This document shows positions 1 to 8,857 of a stretch of 64,000 nt of DNA, piece after piece. Below the pieces are notes generated by a model, which was given only the letters and a program-made list of their open reading frames with translations, was not told where the DNA came from and made no database searches. Each line of letters begins with the position of its first letter. Position 1 is the stretch's first letter. Location of the stretch: assembly GCA_944320385.1 (NCBI GenBank), contig CALUHH010000008.1:1-64000 (forward strand). The letters run 5' to 3'. A program made the position numbers and the translations under genes. Source of the stretch: an uncultured Atopobiaceae bacterium (lineage in GTDB: Bacteria > Actinomycetota > Coriobacteriia > Coriobacteriales > Atopobiaceae).

Positions 1-2
1 AC

Positions 3-74
3 AGCGCCTGCGGGGGCCTCCCACCCATGTCGCGCATCGTCGGCGTAAACAACGTCATGGCACACAACACTTAA
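3..74 (+). CDS. C-terminal end of an unidentified plus-strand gene (partial)
   Basis: An open frame enters from the left edge and ends at TAA (72-74), giving a tail that finishes SRIVGVNNVMAHNT. Nearly every codon ends in G or C, as in the real genes here, so I read it as the end of a true gene rather than chance. The product is not recognisable from 23 residues. The stop codon lies inside the TTAAGC of a 41-bp repeat unit, so the array begins at the gene end. It converges on nanE. Confidence 0.45.
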   Translation, partial: SACGGLPPMSRIVGVNNVMAHNT

Positions 75-117
75 GCGTCGGCCAGCCGAACATCCGGATG
101 GGCGGCGTTTTCTAAGC
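36..117 (-). repeat. Edge of a family-1 41-bp repeat array (two inverted-orientation units)
   Basis: Two units end in TAAGC at positions 76 and 117, exactly 41 bp apart, the same period and end motif as the arrays near 26 kb and 36.4 kb. The unit 77-117 matches the family well (CATCCGGATG, then a T-run and CTAAGC). The unit 36-76 is weak and overlaps the end of the preceding gene. Any direct-orientation half would lie outside the window. Confidence 0.6.
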
Positions 118-215
118 CATCGGGTACCGCGGTGACCCGGCGTCAACGTGCGCCAGAAGAAAGCCGCGGGCCCCAGTGCGAGACCCGCGGCTGCGTGACA
201 GGCGAGAAGACTCCC

Positions 216-905
216 CTACCCCTCGATCGCGGCCTTGAACCACTTGGTGAGGGAGGTGGGGTGCGTGATGCCCGTGCCCACGACCACGGCCCAGGCGCCG
301 GCATCGATGGCGGTCTTGCCGTCGGCGGGCGTGTGGACGTGGCCCTCGCAGATGATCGGGTAGTCGGGGAACTCCGCGGTGGCCTGCTTGAGCAGCGGCA
401 CGTCGGGGCCGTCGTCCATCGTGGTGTCGATGGCGGCCTTGTTGTGGGAGAGCGTGGTGGACACGAGGTCGCAGCCGCACGCCACGGCGTTGCGGATGTC
501 GTCGATGGTCATGCAGTCGGCCATGATGAGGACGTCGGACTGCTCGCGGATGGCCTTGACGGTCTCCGCGAAGGTGCGGCCGTCCGGGCGCGGGCGGTCG
601 GTGGCGTCGAGCGCCACCACGTCGGCGCCGGCGTGGACGCAGGCCATCGCGTGGCGCAGGGTCGGGGTGATGTAGACGCCCTCGTGACCCTCCTTCCACA
701 GGCCGATGACGGGGATGTCCACGCGGCCCTTGATGGCGGCGATGTCAGAGAGGCCCTGGCAGCGGATGGCGGCGGCGCCGCCGAGCTCGCAGGCGCGGGC
801 CATCTGGGCCATGGTCTCGGGGTGGCGCAGCGGCTCGCCGGGATAGGCCTGGACGGAGACGATGAGCTTGCCCTTGAGGGACTGGACGAGCGGTGAGATG
901 GGCAT
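216..905 (-). CDS. nanE: N-acetylmannosamine-6-phosphate 2-epimerase NanE
   Basis: A 229-residue cytoplasmic TIM-barrel protein that interconverts ManNAc-6-phosphate and GlcNAc-6-phosphate, the third step of sialic-acid breakdown. It has the NanE N-terminus LIVSVQAYPGEPL, the segments IGLWKEGHEG, DVVALDATDRPRP and LIMADCMT, and a C-terminal phosphate-binding VVVGTGITHP. The length is usual for the family. The ATG follows an AAAGGGGGAG ribosome site. It is the last gene of the nanA-nanK-nanE run, about 70 bp behind nanK with a strong hairpin between them. Identification is by motif and context and is firm. Confidence 0.95.
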   Translation of the reverse strand: MPISPLVQSLKGKLIVSVQAYPGEPLRHPETMAQMARACELGGAAAIRCQGLSDIAAIKGRVDIPVIGLWKEGHEGVYITPTLRHAMACVHAGADVVALDATDRPRPDGRTFAETVKAIREQSDVLIMADCMTIDDIRNAVACGCDLVSTTLSHNKAAIDTTMDDGPDVPLLKQATAEFPDYPIICEGHVHTPADGKTAIDAGAWAVVVGTGITHPTSLTKWFKAAIEG

Positions 906-927
906 GACTCCCCCTTTCTCATGAGGA

Positions 928-952
928 GCCGGCGGGGACGCGCCCCGCCGGC
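928..952. other. Hairpin between nanK and nanE
   Basis: GCCGGCGGGG pairs with CCCCGCCGGC around a 5-nt loop. It lies between the nanK stop and the nanE start and lacks a following T-run on the minus strand. An RNA-processing or stability hairpin is more likely than a terminator. Confidence 0.5.
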
Positions 953-974
953 CAGGAGTGACGAGAAGAACGGT

Positions 975-1940
975 CTAGTCGGAGACCTCCGCGTAGCCGG
1001 ACTTCACGAAGTTCTCGGCGGCGCCGATGAGCGGCGCGTCGCCGCCGAGCTCGCCGCCCACGATGGGCGTGGTGGCCACGGGCGGCATGGCCTGGCCCTT
1101 GAAGGCCTCGGCCATGGCGTCGGACCAGTCCGGTCCGCACTGGGCAACGGACCCGGAGAGGATCACGACGTCCGGGTCGAGCATGTTGCACATGCTGCCC
1201 AGGACCTCGCCCAGGGCGCGGCCCGCGCGGGCCTCGGCCGCCTTGGCGGCCGCGTCGCCGGCGGCGGCGCGGCGGTCGATCTCGGCGCCGTCCATCGGCG
1301 TGCCGTCGGCCTGCGTCTCCTCGCCGCCCAGACGCACGTACTCGCGGATGATGCCGGGGCCGGCGGCGATGGGCTCGAGGTGGCCGGTCGCCCCGCAGGA
1401 GCAGGGCACGTCGGCGGCGGCGGGGCAGCAGACGTGGCCGATGTGGCCGGCCTCGTCGTGCGCGCCGAGCATGATCTTGCCGTACTCCACGAAGGCGCCG
1501 CCGATGCCGGTGCCCACGGCCGCCACCAGGCAGCTCTTCTTGTCACGGCCGCCGCCCCAACGGGCCTCGCCGAGGGCGTGGGCGTGAACGTCGTTGAGGA
1601 CGCGGCAGGGCAGGCCCGTGGCCGCGGTGACCTCGGCGCCCAGGTGGGTGCCGCCCCAGCCGGGCATGAGCTCGTTGGCGAAGGTGATGTCGCCGTTTCG
1701 GGGGTTGACCACGCCGGCCGAGGAGATGCCCACGCCGACGGGCTTCTCGTCCGCGCGCTCGATGGCGGCCTTTACCTGCTCCAGCACGGTGGCGAGCACG
1801 TGCTGGCCGCCCTTCATGGCCTCGGTGGGGACCTTCTGGACCTTCTCGATGACGGGGGCGTCACCGCCGAGGGTCACCAGCCCGCACGCGATCTTGGTGC
1901 CGCCGATGTCGACGGCGACGATGGTCTGGGTCTCAGCCAT
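975..1940 (-). CDS. nanK: N-acetylmannosamine kinase (ROK family) NanK
   Basis: A 321-residue ROK-family sugar kinase that phosphorylates ManNAc produced by NanA. It shows the ATP-binding VDIGGTKIACG at the N-terminus, the AVGTGIGGAFV loop, and a zinc-site region AGHIGHVCC followed by CSCGATGHLE. ROK proteins usually carry CxCGxxGCxE, so the third cysteine is histidine here while the other ligands remain. The start ATG has GGGAGGTTCCC just upstream and lies 10 bp after the nanA stop, so the two genes should be co-transcribed. Assignment to ManNAc rather than glucose rests on the flanking nanA and nanE. Confidence 0.9.
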   Translation of the reverse strand: MAETQTIVAVDIGGTKIACGLVTLGGDAPVIEKVQKVPTEAMKGGQHVLATVLEQVKAAIERADEKPVGVGISSAGVVNPRNGDITFANELMPGWGGTHLGAEVTAATGLPCRVLNDVHAHALGEARWGGGRDKKSCLVAAVGTGIGGAFVEYGKIMLGAHDEAGHIGHVCCPAAADVPCSCGATGHLEPIAAGPGIIREYVRLGGEETQADGTPMDGAEIDRRAAAGDAAAKAAEARAGRALGEVLGSMCNMLDPDVVILSGSVAQCGPDWSDAMAEAFKGQAMPPVATTPIVGGELGGDAPLIGAAENFVKSGYAEVSD

Positions 1941-1950
1941 GGGAACCTCC

Positions 1951-2871
1951 CTAGAGAAGGCCGTTGTCGACGAGGACCTTCTTGATGGCCTCGACGTTGG
2001 CGCCCTCGAGGGCCTTGACCGGGCGCGGCATGGTGTTGGAGTCGAAGATGCCGAGCAGCATGAGGGCGGTCTTGAAGGCGCCCACGCCGCCCGCGTAGCC
2101 CTGCACGCCGGACGTGACGTCGAAGATGTGGCTGATCTCGTTGACGCGGTCCTGCTCCTTCTTGACGGTGGCCCAGTCGCCAGCCTCGGCGGCCTTCCAC
2201 ATGCGGACGTAGCCGCCGGGCTCCACGTTGGCGAGGCCCGGGACCGAGCCGTCCGCGCCGGAGAGGTACGCGCCGTCGACCACGATCTCGTGACCGGTGA
2301 GCAGGCTCAGCGGATGTCCCGCCTTCTCGTTCTCCTGGCAGAGGTAGCGGAAGGAGATGTCGTCGCCGGAGGAGTCCTTGACGCCGGCGAGCACGCCTTC
2401 CTTGCCCAGCTTCACGAGCAGCGGCCACGGGAGCTTGGTGTGGACGCAGACCGGGATGTCGTAGGCAAAGATCGGGAGGTCGAGCTCCTCGTGCAGGATG
2501 CGGAAGTGCTCCTCGACCTCGGTCATGCCGCCGAGGGCGTAGAAGGGCGCGGTGGCCACGAGGGCGTCGGCGCCGAGCTCCTGGGCGACCTTGCCGTGCT
2601 CGAGCACGCGCTCGGTCTCGGTGTCGATGATGCCCACCAGGACGGGGACGCGGTGGTCGACGATGCGGATGGCCTCGGTGATGATCTGGCGGCGGCGCTC
2701 GTCGGTGGAGAAGACGACCTCGCCGGAGGAGCCGAGGAAGAACAGGCCGTCGACGCCGGCGTCGATCATGTAGTTGATGAGGCGCTCGAAGGACGGGACG
2801 TCGAGCTCGTGGTCGGGCGTGTCGGGGACGACGACGGGCGGGACGACGCCTCTGATCTTGAAGTCTGCCAT
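1951..2871 (-). CDS. nanA: N-acetylneuraminate lyase (DapA/NanA family)
   Basis: A 306-residue class I aldolase of the DHDPS/NAL superfamily, predicted to split Neu5Ac into pyruvate and ManNAc. Visible family features are the GVDGLFFLGSSGEVVFS substrate loop, the tyrosine in FAYDIP, and the Schiff-base lysine in VLAGVKDSSGD. The ATG is preceded by GAAAGGATCAGC, a good ribosome site, and a longer upstream frame has no support. The sequence alone could also fit another 2-keto-acid aldolase. The neighbouring nanK, nanE and peptide-type importer make the sialic-acid role likely. Confidence 0.88.
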   Translation of the reverse strand: MADFKIRGVVPPVVVPDTPDHELDVPSFERLINYMIDAGVDGLFFLGSSGEVVFSTDERRRQIITEAIRIVDHRVPVLVGIIDTETERVLEHGKVAQELGADALVATAPFYALGGMTEVEEHFRILHEELDLPIFAYDIPVCVHTKLPWPLLVKLGKEGVLAGVKDSSGDDISFRYLCQENEKAGHPLSLLTGHEIVVDGAYLSGADGSVPGLANVEPGGYVRMWKAAEAGDWATVKKEQDRVNEISHIFDVTSGVQGYAGGVGAFKTALMLLGIFDSNTMPRPVKALEGANVEAIKKVLVDNGLL

Positions 2872-2982
2872 GCTGATCCTTTCTCGTGTGCGACGGGGGG
2901 TTCGTCGCAGACCTTGGATGGAGCACTCAGATGCTACGGCACGGGCGGCGAGAAGGACATGCCGCCGGCCGATGTGCAAAGC

Positions 2983-3004
2983 GGGCGCGCCCGGAGGCGC
3001 GCCC
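2983..3004. terminator. Hairpin downstream of the transporter genes
   Basis: GGGCGCGCC and GGCGCGCCC form a 9-bp stem with a CGGA loop, 20 bp after the stop of the last ATPase gene and before nanA. There is no clear T-run. It may partly terminate transcription or protect the upstream mRNA, separating transporter and enzyme expression. Confidence 0.45.
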
Positions 3005-3023
3005 GAGGTGAAGTGGTTGGAGC

Positions 3024-3848
3024 CTACTTGCCCAGGTTGGGGTGGAGCAGCGACGGGGCCGCTCCGAGGAGCGTCTTGGTGTAGGCGTCCTGCGGGTCCT
3101 CGAAGATCTGCTTCGCGGGGCCCTGCTCCATGATCTGACCGTGGTTCATGACGACGATGCGGTCGGAGATGTAGCGCTCCGTCTGGATGTCGTGGCTGAT
3201 GAAGACCATGGCGAGGCCGAGCTCCTTCTTGAGGTCCGTGAGCAGGTTCAGGATCTGCGCGCGGACGGAGACGTCGAGGGCCGACGTGGGCTCGTCGGCG
3301 ATGATGACGTCGGGCTGCAGCGACAGGGCGCGCGCGATGGCGACGCGCTGGCGCTGGCCGCCGGAGAGCTGGCCGGGCAGGGCGTACATCGCGGAGGACG
3401 GCAGGCCGACGATGCCCAGAAGCTCGTTGACGCGGGCCTCGCGCTCGTCCTCGGTGCCGACCTTGTGGACGATCAGCGGGTCGAGCAGCTGGTCGTGCAC
3501 GGACATGCGCGGGTTCAGGGCCGTGGCCGGGTTCTGGAACACGACGGAGACCACGCGGCCGATCTTCTTGCGGAGCTCGGCGGTGCGCTTGGTGACGTCG
3601 TCGCCCTTGAAGTAGACGTGACCGTCGGTCGGCGACTGCAGGCCGCACATGACGTTGGCCGTGGTGGACTTGCCGCAGCCGGACTCGCCGACGATGCCGA
3701 TCGTCTCGCCAGGCATGAGCTTGAGCGTCAGGCCGTTGACGGCGTGCACGAGGTTGGGGTGGAACAGCGAGCCCGTGCGGGACTTGAACGTGACCGAGAT
3801 GTTGTCCAGGAAGATGATGGGCGTCTGCTCGGTGTTCTTCTCAGCCAT
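3024..3848 (-). CDS. Dpp/Opp-type ABC transporter ATP-binding protein (DppF-like)
   Basis: A 274-residue cytoplasmic ATPase that powers import together with the upstream permeases. Walker A is GESGCGKST, the signature is LSGGQRQRVAIARAL and Walker B is VIIADEPTSALD. The C-terminal tail PQDAYTKTLLGAAPS is typical of the oligopeptide-family DppF/OppF subunit. Its ATG follows the stop codon of the fused permease-ATPase with no gap. Because nanA, nanK and nanE follow directly, the substrate is probably sialic acid, as in SatABCD of Haemophilus ducreyi. That assignment is by context only. Confidence 0.9.
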   Translation of the reverse strand: MAEKNTEQTPIIFLDNISVTFKSRTGSLFHPNLVHAVNGLTLKLMPGETIGIVGESGCGKSTTANVMCGLQSPTDGHVYFKGDDVTKRTAELRKKIGRVVSVVFQNPATALNPRMSVHDQLLDPLIVHKVGTEDEREARVNELLGIVGLPSSAMYALPGQLSGGQRQRVAIARALSLQPDVIIADEPTSALDVSVRAQILNLLTDLKKELGLAMVFISHDIQTERYISDRIVVMNHGQIMEQGPAKQIFEDPQDAYTKTLLGAAPSLLHPNLGK

Positions 3849-5870
3849 CTACCTCACCTCCAGACGGGAAACGAGACCGTTCTTGGCGAGCTCCTCGTCG
3901 GGGATCTCCGAGACGAGATGGTGCACGGCGCCGGGAACGGGCTTGAGGATGGGATGGACGTCGAGTCCCACCGTCGGGTGGCTCGAGCGAGGGGCGAAGC
4001 GGTCGCCCTTGGGGAAGTCCGCGGGGCTCGGGACGGAGCCGGGGACCTGGTGCAGGCGGCTGCCGTCGTGCGCCTCGATGGAGAGGACGGCGCCGAGCAG
4101 GCCCTGCGTGTACTCGTGGACCGGGTTGGTGAGCAGCTCCTTGGTGGGGGCGGACTCGATGACCTGGCCGGCGTACATGACGGTGATCTCGGAGGCGACC
4201 TCGGCGACGAGCGCCAGGTCGTGGGACACGAAGATCATGGCAAAGCCGAGCTGCTTCTGGAGGTCGTTCAGGAGCTTGATGACCTGCTTCTGGACCGTCA
4301 CGTCAAGGGCCGTGGTGGGCTCGTCGCAGATCACCAGCGACGGGTTGCGCGTGAGCGCCATGGCGATGATGACGCGCTGGCACTGGCCGCCGGAGAGCTC
4401 GTGCGGGTAGGACTCGAGCGTGCGCTTGGGGTCGAGGCCGACGAGCTCGAGGAGCTCCTCGGCGCTGCGGGTGCCGCCGCGGCTCGTGAGCTGCTTCATC
4501 TGGGCCGAGATGAGCATGGACGGGTTCAGCGAGGACAGGGAGTCCTGGTAGACCATCGCGAGCTCGTGGCCCAGCAGCTTGCGGTGCTCCTCCTTGGAGA
4601 GCTTGAGGAGGTCCTGGCCCTTGTAGAGGATCTGGCCCTCGATGCGGGCGCTGTCGGGCAGCAGGTTCATGATGGTCTTGGTGGTGATGGACTTGCCGCA
4701 GCCGGACTCGCCGACGAGCGCCATGCACTGGCCGGGACGGACGTCGAAGGAGACGTTGTCGACCACGTGGACGTCGCCGTGGCGCGGGAAGCCGATCGAG
4801 AGGTTCTTGACCTGGAGGATCGGCTCGACGGAGTAGTCGGGCACGCGACGGTCGGTGCGGGCGAGCTCGACCTCGCGCAGGGCGCCGAGACGGCGGGACA
4901 GGGAGGCAGCCTGCTCCTTGTAGGCGCGGACGGGGTCGGCGACGAGGAGGTCGGCCTCGCGGCGGCTGTCGGCGTTCTCGTTGGAGACGGGAGCGGACGG
5001 GGCGGCGGCCATGGCGTCGGTCAGGCCCTCGGACAGGATGTTGAGGGCGAGGCAGGTGACCATGATCGCGATGCCCGGGAACAGCGCCTGCCACCAGCGG
5101 CCGAGAAGGACGCCGTCGCGCGCGGAGGACAGGATGTTGCCCCACGTGGGCGTGGGCTCGGCGATGCCGGCGCCGATGAAGGTCAGGGACGCCTCGAAGA
5201 TGATGGCGTCGGCGACGAGGGTGACCGTGAAGACCATGATCGGCGCGATGCAGTTGCGCAGGACGTGCTTCATGAGGATCCACGGGGCGCGGGCGCCGGA
5301 GACGATGACCGCGCGGACGTAGTCCTCGCCGTACTCGGACACCACGTTGGCGCGGACGATGCGCGCGATCTGCGGCGTGTACATGAAGCCGATCGAGAAG
5401 ATGATGGCCGGGACGGAGTTGCCCAGAATCAGGACCAGGATGGCCGCGAGGGCGATGCCCGGGATGGACATGATGACGTCGAGGACACGCATGATGACCT
5501 CGGAGACGGCCTTGCGCGTGACGGCCGCGACGGCGCCGATGACGGAGCCGAGGACGAGCGCGAACGCGGTGGCGCCGAAGCCGATCACGAGCGAGTACTG
5601 GCCGCCGTAGAGCATGCGGGAGAGGATGTCGCGGCCGGCGTTGTCCGTACCGAAGAGGTAGGTCCCGTCGGGCGGCTGGTAGGCCTTGGTGATCTCGAGC
5701 GGGTCGTGCGGGGCGATGACCGGGGCCAGGATGGCGGAGAGCGCCACCAGGACGAGAAGGACGAGCGAGATCTTGCTCGGGACGCTCATGTTCTTGAGGC
5801 CGTGGAACTTGGCGCCCTTGGACGCGGCCTTCTCGAGCTGGGCGGTCTTGTTCTCTCTGATCTTAGTCAT
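3849..5870 (-). CDS. Fused DppC-type permease and DppD-type ATPase
   Basis: A 673-residue protein joining two subunits that are normally separate. Residues 1 to about 290 form a DppC-like permease with several membrane segments and the LFGTDNAGRDILSR motif. A hydrophilic linker of about 70 residues follows. The rest is a DppD-like ATPase with GESGCGKS near residue 385, LSGGQCQRVIIAMAL and LVICDEPTTALD. No stop or frameshift separates them. With the DppB-type gene upstream and the DppF-type gene downstream, the complex is complete. The likely substrate is sialic acid, by operon context. Confidence 0.9.
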   Translation of the reverse strand: MTKIRENKTAQLEKAASKGAKFHGLKNMSVPSKISLVLLVLVALSAILAPVIAPHDPLEITKAYQPPDGTYLFGTDNAGRDILSRMLYGGQYSLVIGFGATAFALVLGSVIGAVAAVTRKAVSEVIMRVLDVIMSIPGIALAAILVLILGNSVPAIIFSIGFMYTPQIARIVRANVVSEYGEDYVRAVIVSGARAPWILMKHVLRNCIAPIMVFTVTLVADAIIFEASLTFIGAGIAEPTPTWGNILSSARDGVLLGRWWQALFPGIAIMVTCLALNILSEGLTDAMAAAPSAPVSNENADSRREADLLVADPVRAYKEQAASLSRRLGALREVELARTDRRVPDYSVEPILQVKNLSIGFPRHGDVHVVDNVSFDVRPGQCMALVGESGCGKSITTKTIMNLLPDSARIEGQILYKGQDLLKLSKEEHRKLLGHELAMVYQDSLSSLNPSMLISAQMKQLTSRGGTRSAEELLELVGLDPKRTLESYPHELSGGQCQRVIIAMALTRNPSLVICDEPTTALDVTVQKQVIKLLNDLQKQLGFAMIFVSHDLALVAEVASEITVMYAGQVIESAPTKELLTNPVHEYTQGLLGAVLSIEAHDGSRLHQVPGSVPSPADFPKGDRFAPRSSHPTVGLDVHPILKPVPGAVHHLVSEIPDEELAKNGLVSRLEVR

Positions 5871-5875
5871 GGGGC

Positions 5876-6841
5876 CTACACCGTCCTAATGCGCGGGTTG
5901 ATCAGCAGGTAGAGCATGTCAACCACGATGTTGATGATGACGAAGGCCAGAGCCACGACCACGACGACGCCCTGGACGAGCATGATCTCGCCGCCGGTGA
6001 TGCCCTGCTGGATGAGGGTACCCATGCCCGGGAGGGCAAAGATGACCTCGATGACGACCGCGCCGCCCATGAGGTAGCCGATCTTGAGGCCGAGGGTGGT
6101 GACGGGCGTGATGAGGGCGTTGCGCAGGACGTTCTTGGCGATGACGACGTTCTCGGGGATGCCCGAGCCGCGGGCCGTCTGCACGTAGTCCTTGTCGAGC
6201 TCCTCGACCATGGCGGTGCGCACGATGCGCGTCATCTGGCCGATGACCGGGAAGGCCAGGGCGATGGCGGGCATGATCATGCGGCCGAAGTAGCCGCCGG
6301 GGTTGGCGAAGATGTCCGGGAGCGCGCCGGAGGACGGGAAGACGCGCGTGAGCCCGGCCATGGTCACCAGAAGGATGAGCAGGACCGCGAGCCAGAACGA
6401 CGGCGTCGCGATTCCTGCGATGGATATCACTCGTATGATCTGGTCGGGCCACTTGTCACGGTAGAGCGCCGATATGACGCCGAGCGTGAACGAGAAGACC
6501 GCGGCGATGAGCAGGCCGAAGAACGTGAGCTGCATCGTGATCGGCAGGGCCGACGCGATGGCGGTGGCGACGGGGGTCTGGCGGCTGCCGTAGGTGCCCA
6601 GGTCGCCCTGGACGAGGCCGCCGATGTAGTCGACGTAGCGGACCGGCCACGGGTCGTTCATGCCGTGCTCGTCCATGTACTCAGCGACGGCCTCCGGCGA
6701 CGCGCCCTCGCCCAGGACGGTGCGCGCGGGGATGGAGGGGTCGGTGAAGGACATGAGGAAGAACACGAGCAGGGTGACGCCCAGGGCCATGATCGGCAGC
6801 GCGATGATGCGCCGGCCGACGAGGCGCAGAAGGTTGTTCAT
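5876..6841 (-). CDS. Dpp/Opp-type ABC transporter permease (DppB-like)
   Basis: A 321-residue inner-membrane permease with about six hydrophobic segments. It has the typical N-terminal RRIIALPIMALGVTLLVFFL helix, the dipeptide-permease loop DKDYVQTARGSG, and a C-terminal helix ending LLINPRIRT. It pairs with the DppC half of the next gene, whose start lies 5 bp after this stop. A hairpin separates it from the lipoprotein gene upstream, which usually lets the binding protein be made in excess. Confidence 0.92.
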   Translation of the reverse strand: MNNLLRLVGRRIIALPIMALGVTLLVFFLMSFTDPSIPARTVLGEGASPEAVAEYMDEHGMNDPWPVRYVDYIGGLVQGDLGTYGSRQTPVATAIASALPITMQLTFFGLLIAAVFSFTLGVISALYRDKWPDQIIRVISIAGIATPSFWLAVLLILLVTMAGLTRVFPSSGALPDIFANPGGYFGRMIMPAIALAFPVIGQMTRIVRTAMVEELDKDYVQTARGSGIPENVVIAKNVLRNALITPVTTLGLKIGYLMGGAVVIEVIFALPGMGTLIQQGITGGEIMLVQGVVVVVALAFVIINIVVDMLYLLINPRIRTV

Positions 6842-6874
6842 ACCCTCTCCTCTCTCAATGCCTGCAGTACAGAA

Positions 6875-6906
6875 AGGGGCCCGAGCGAACCTGTGCCCGG
6901 GCCCCT
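6875..6906. other. Intercistronic hairpin after the binding-protein gene
   Basis: AGGGGCCCG pairs with CGGGCCCCT across a 14-nt loop, between the lipoprotein stop and the permease start. Such hairpins behind binding-protein genes stabilise the upstream message or limit read-through. Confidence 0.55.
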
Positions 6907-6962
6907 CGAACGTCCTTGCTGATCCCCAGCCTTTCAGTGGGGAACGGAAACGTTGCTAGAGG

Positions 6963-8573
6963 CTACGCGGAGACCGTCTTGCAGCCGATGAAGTTCATGC
7001 CCGTGGTGCCGATGCCCGCGAAGCCCTCGATGGCGGTCTTGGTCGGGGAGGCGGCGGCGTCCGCCCAGGAGGCGGTCACGGTCTGGACGTGGATCAGCGG
7101 GTAGAGGACCGCGTTGTCGGCGATGAGGTCGTAGACCTGCTTCCAGGTGGCCTGCTGCTCGTCGCCGGACTGGCCGAGGGCGGCGGTCATGAGCTCGCGG
7201 ATCTGCTTGAACTCGTCGGAGCTGCCCCAGCCGGTACGAGTCTGCTGCCAGACGTTGTCGCCGTACCACCAGTTGAGGAGCAGGTCGGGGTCGGCGCCCC
7301 AGCAGGACGGGTCGCCCGGGGCGATCAGGATGTCGAAGTCATCCGTGCCGCCGTCGATGGCCGCGTAGGTGGCAGGGGAGGTCTCCTCCGCGATCTCGCA
7401 GGTGAAGCCGAGGGCGTCGAGGTCCTGCTTGGCCTGGGTGGCCATGCCGGAGGCCTGGGTGTTGTCCGTGCAGCGGATCTTGAGGGCGCCCGGGGTCACG
7501 CCGGCCTCGTCGAGCAGGCTCTTGGCCTTCTCCTGGTCGTAGGTGTAGACCGTCGCGGCCTCCTGGAAGTTGGGGAAGTCCTTGGGGATGTAGGAGGACG
7601 CGGTGGCGGCGAGGCCGTTGAAGATGTTGTCGATCATCTGGTCGGTGTTGATCGCGTACATCACGGCCTGGCGGGCGACCTTGTTGTCCCACGGCGCCTT
7701 GGCGGTGTTGAACATGATGAAGCGGGTGCCGAAGCCCTGGACCTGGTCGACCTTGCAGCCGGCGGACTCGATGAGCTCGATGGCGTCAGCGGTGACGGAC
7801 TCCATGACGAGCGTGGTGCCCTGCTGCTGGGCGGTCATGCGGGCGGTGGCGTCGACGAGGATGTCGTAGTGCAGGCCGGCGTCCTCGGCCGGGAAGGAGC
7901 CGTTGTAGTTGGGGTTGGGGACGAGGTCGACGGTGTTGTCCGTGATGGCGTCGTACATCCAGGGGCCGGAGCCGACGGGCTGCTGGGAGAGCTCGTCATC
8001 AGAGGTGCCCGCGGGGAAGACGCGGACGAGCGCCAGGCGCTCCTTGAGGAGCGAGAAGTTGGCGATGGCGGTCTTCACGGTGACGGTGGCGTCATCGGTG
8101 GCCTCGAGGGAGTCGATCGGGGCGAGGAACGCGCCGTAGGTGGCGTCGGCCTTGGTGCGGTCGAAGGCCTCGACGACGTCGGCGGCGGTCACGGCGTTGC
8201 CGTTGGAGAACGCGGCGCCCTCGCGGATGGTGACGGTGAAGGTGGTCTCGTCGACCTGCTCCGGGTCACCGGTGGCGAGCTCGGGGAAGGTGGAGTAGTC
8301 GTGCGGGTCGGTGCCGTAGAGACCCTCGAGGACGTGCCAGTTGGAGCCCAGGCAGAAGGCCGAGGAGGTCTTCGTCGGGTTGTACTCGGACGGAGCGTAG
8401 GCGGAGCCAGCGGTGATGGTGCCGCCGCCAGAGGTGGTCTCGCCGCCCTCGTCGCCGGTGCTGTCGGCGGGCGCGTCGCCGTTGTTGCACGCAGCGAGCG
8501 CGAGCGCGGACGCCGCAGCGGTCCCACCAAGGAACGCACGACGAGACACGGCGCTGTTCATGAGCTTCTTCAT
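6963..8573 (-). CDS. Solute-binding lipoprotein, DppA/SatA type (family 5)
   Basis: A 536-residue extracytoplasmic binding protein of the dipeptide/nickel/sialic-acid family. The N-terminus carries a twin-arginine motif SRRAFLGG, a hydrophobic stretch and the lipobox LAAC, so it should be exported by Tat and lipid-anchored. A low-complexity Gly/Ser/Asp/Glu linker follows. Later segments such as GSGPWMYDAI and AVMYAINTDQMIDNIF fit the family. I start at the ATG ending at 8573, which has GGAAGAGACT before it and gives a proper signal peptide. The longer frame adds non-signal residues. Probable role: sialic-acid capture. Confidence 0.88.
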   Translation of the reverse strand: MKKLMNSAVSRRAFLGGTAAASALALAACNNGDAPADSTGDEGGETTSGGGTITAGSAYAPSEYNPTKTSSAFCLGSNWHVLEGLYGTDPHDYSTFPELATGDPEQVDETTFTVTIREGAAFSNGNAVTAADVVEAFDRTKADATYGAFLAPIDSLEATDDATVTVKTAIANFSLLKERLALVRVFPAGTSDDELSQQPVGSGPWMYDAITDNTVDLVPNPNYNGSFPAEDAGLHYDILVDATARMTAQQQGTTLVMESVTADAIELIESAGCKVDQVQGFGTRFIMFNTAKAPWDNKVARQAVMYAINTDQMIDNIFNGLAATASSYIPKDFPNFQEAATVYTYDQEKAKSLLDEAGVTPGALKIRCTDNTQASGMATQAKQDLDALGFTCEIAEETSPATYAAIDGGTDDFDILIAPGDPSCWGADPDLLLNWWYGDNVWQQTRTGWGSSDEFKQIRELMTAALGQSGDEQQATWKQVYDLIADNAVLYPLIHVQTVTASWADAAASPTKTAIEGFAGIGTTGMNFIGCKTVSA

Positions 8574-8857
8574 AGTCTCTTCCTTTTCTCCTCCTGCGGC
8601 CGCACCTGTGACGGCGACCGTCCCTAATGCATTTACTTTACGAAAGGCCCCGGGAACATCACTCATAGAACCGCCTAACGGACGGAATAATGCCCCCAAA
8701 CGGTTGGGCATATGTAATCAGCCTGTTAATCTGGTATGGTGGTTACATTCTCTTTTTCCCCAGCGATAACCTGCCTCTTTCCATATACGGCCAGTTATTT
8801 GGCCGTATATGGAATCGTTCTCAGTCGTTCTTCTCGCTGGATTTTCAGGAAGTGGTA
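8574..8857 (-). promoter_or_regulatory. Control region of the nan/transporter operon, with a perfect palindrome
   Basis: This AT-rich stretch lies between the uvrC stop and the first transporter gene. CCATATACGGCCA (8781-8793) and its exact complement (8800-8812) flank a 6-nt loop. This could be an operator or an mRNA hairpin; no T-run follows on the minus strand. Nearer the gene, ATGTAATCAG and GGTTACAT (about 8710-8757) form a looser inverted pair, and TGGTATGGTGGT there resembles the GGTATA repeats bound by NanR. These are weak suggestions of a GntR-type operator. Confidence 0.45.

Noticed and set aside
132-896. Long opposite-strand open frames over nanE and most other genes
   Set aside because: They are GC-rich shadows of real genes; they have repetitive Arg/Ala/Gly composition and no ribosome sites or family motifs.
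8781-8812. Rho-independent terminator of uvrC
   Set aside because: The stem is perfect and correctly placed, but it is AT-rich in its upper half and no T-run follows on the minus strand.
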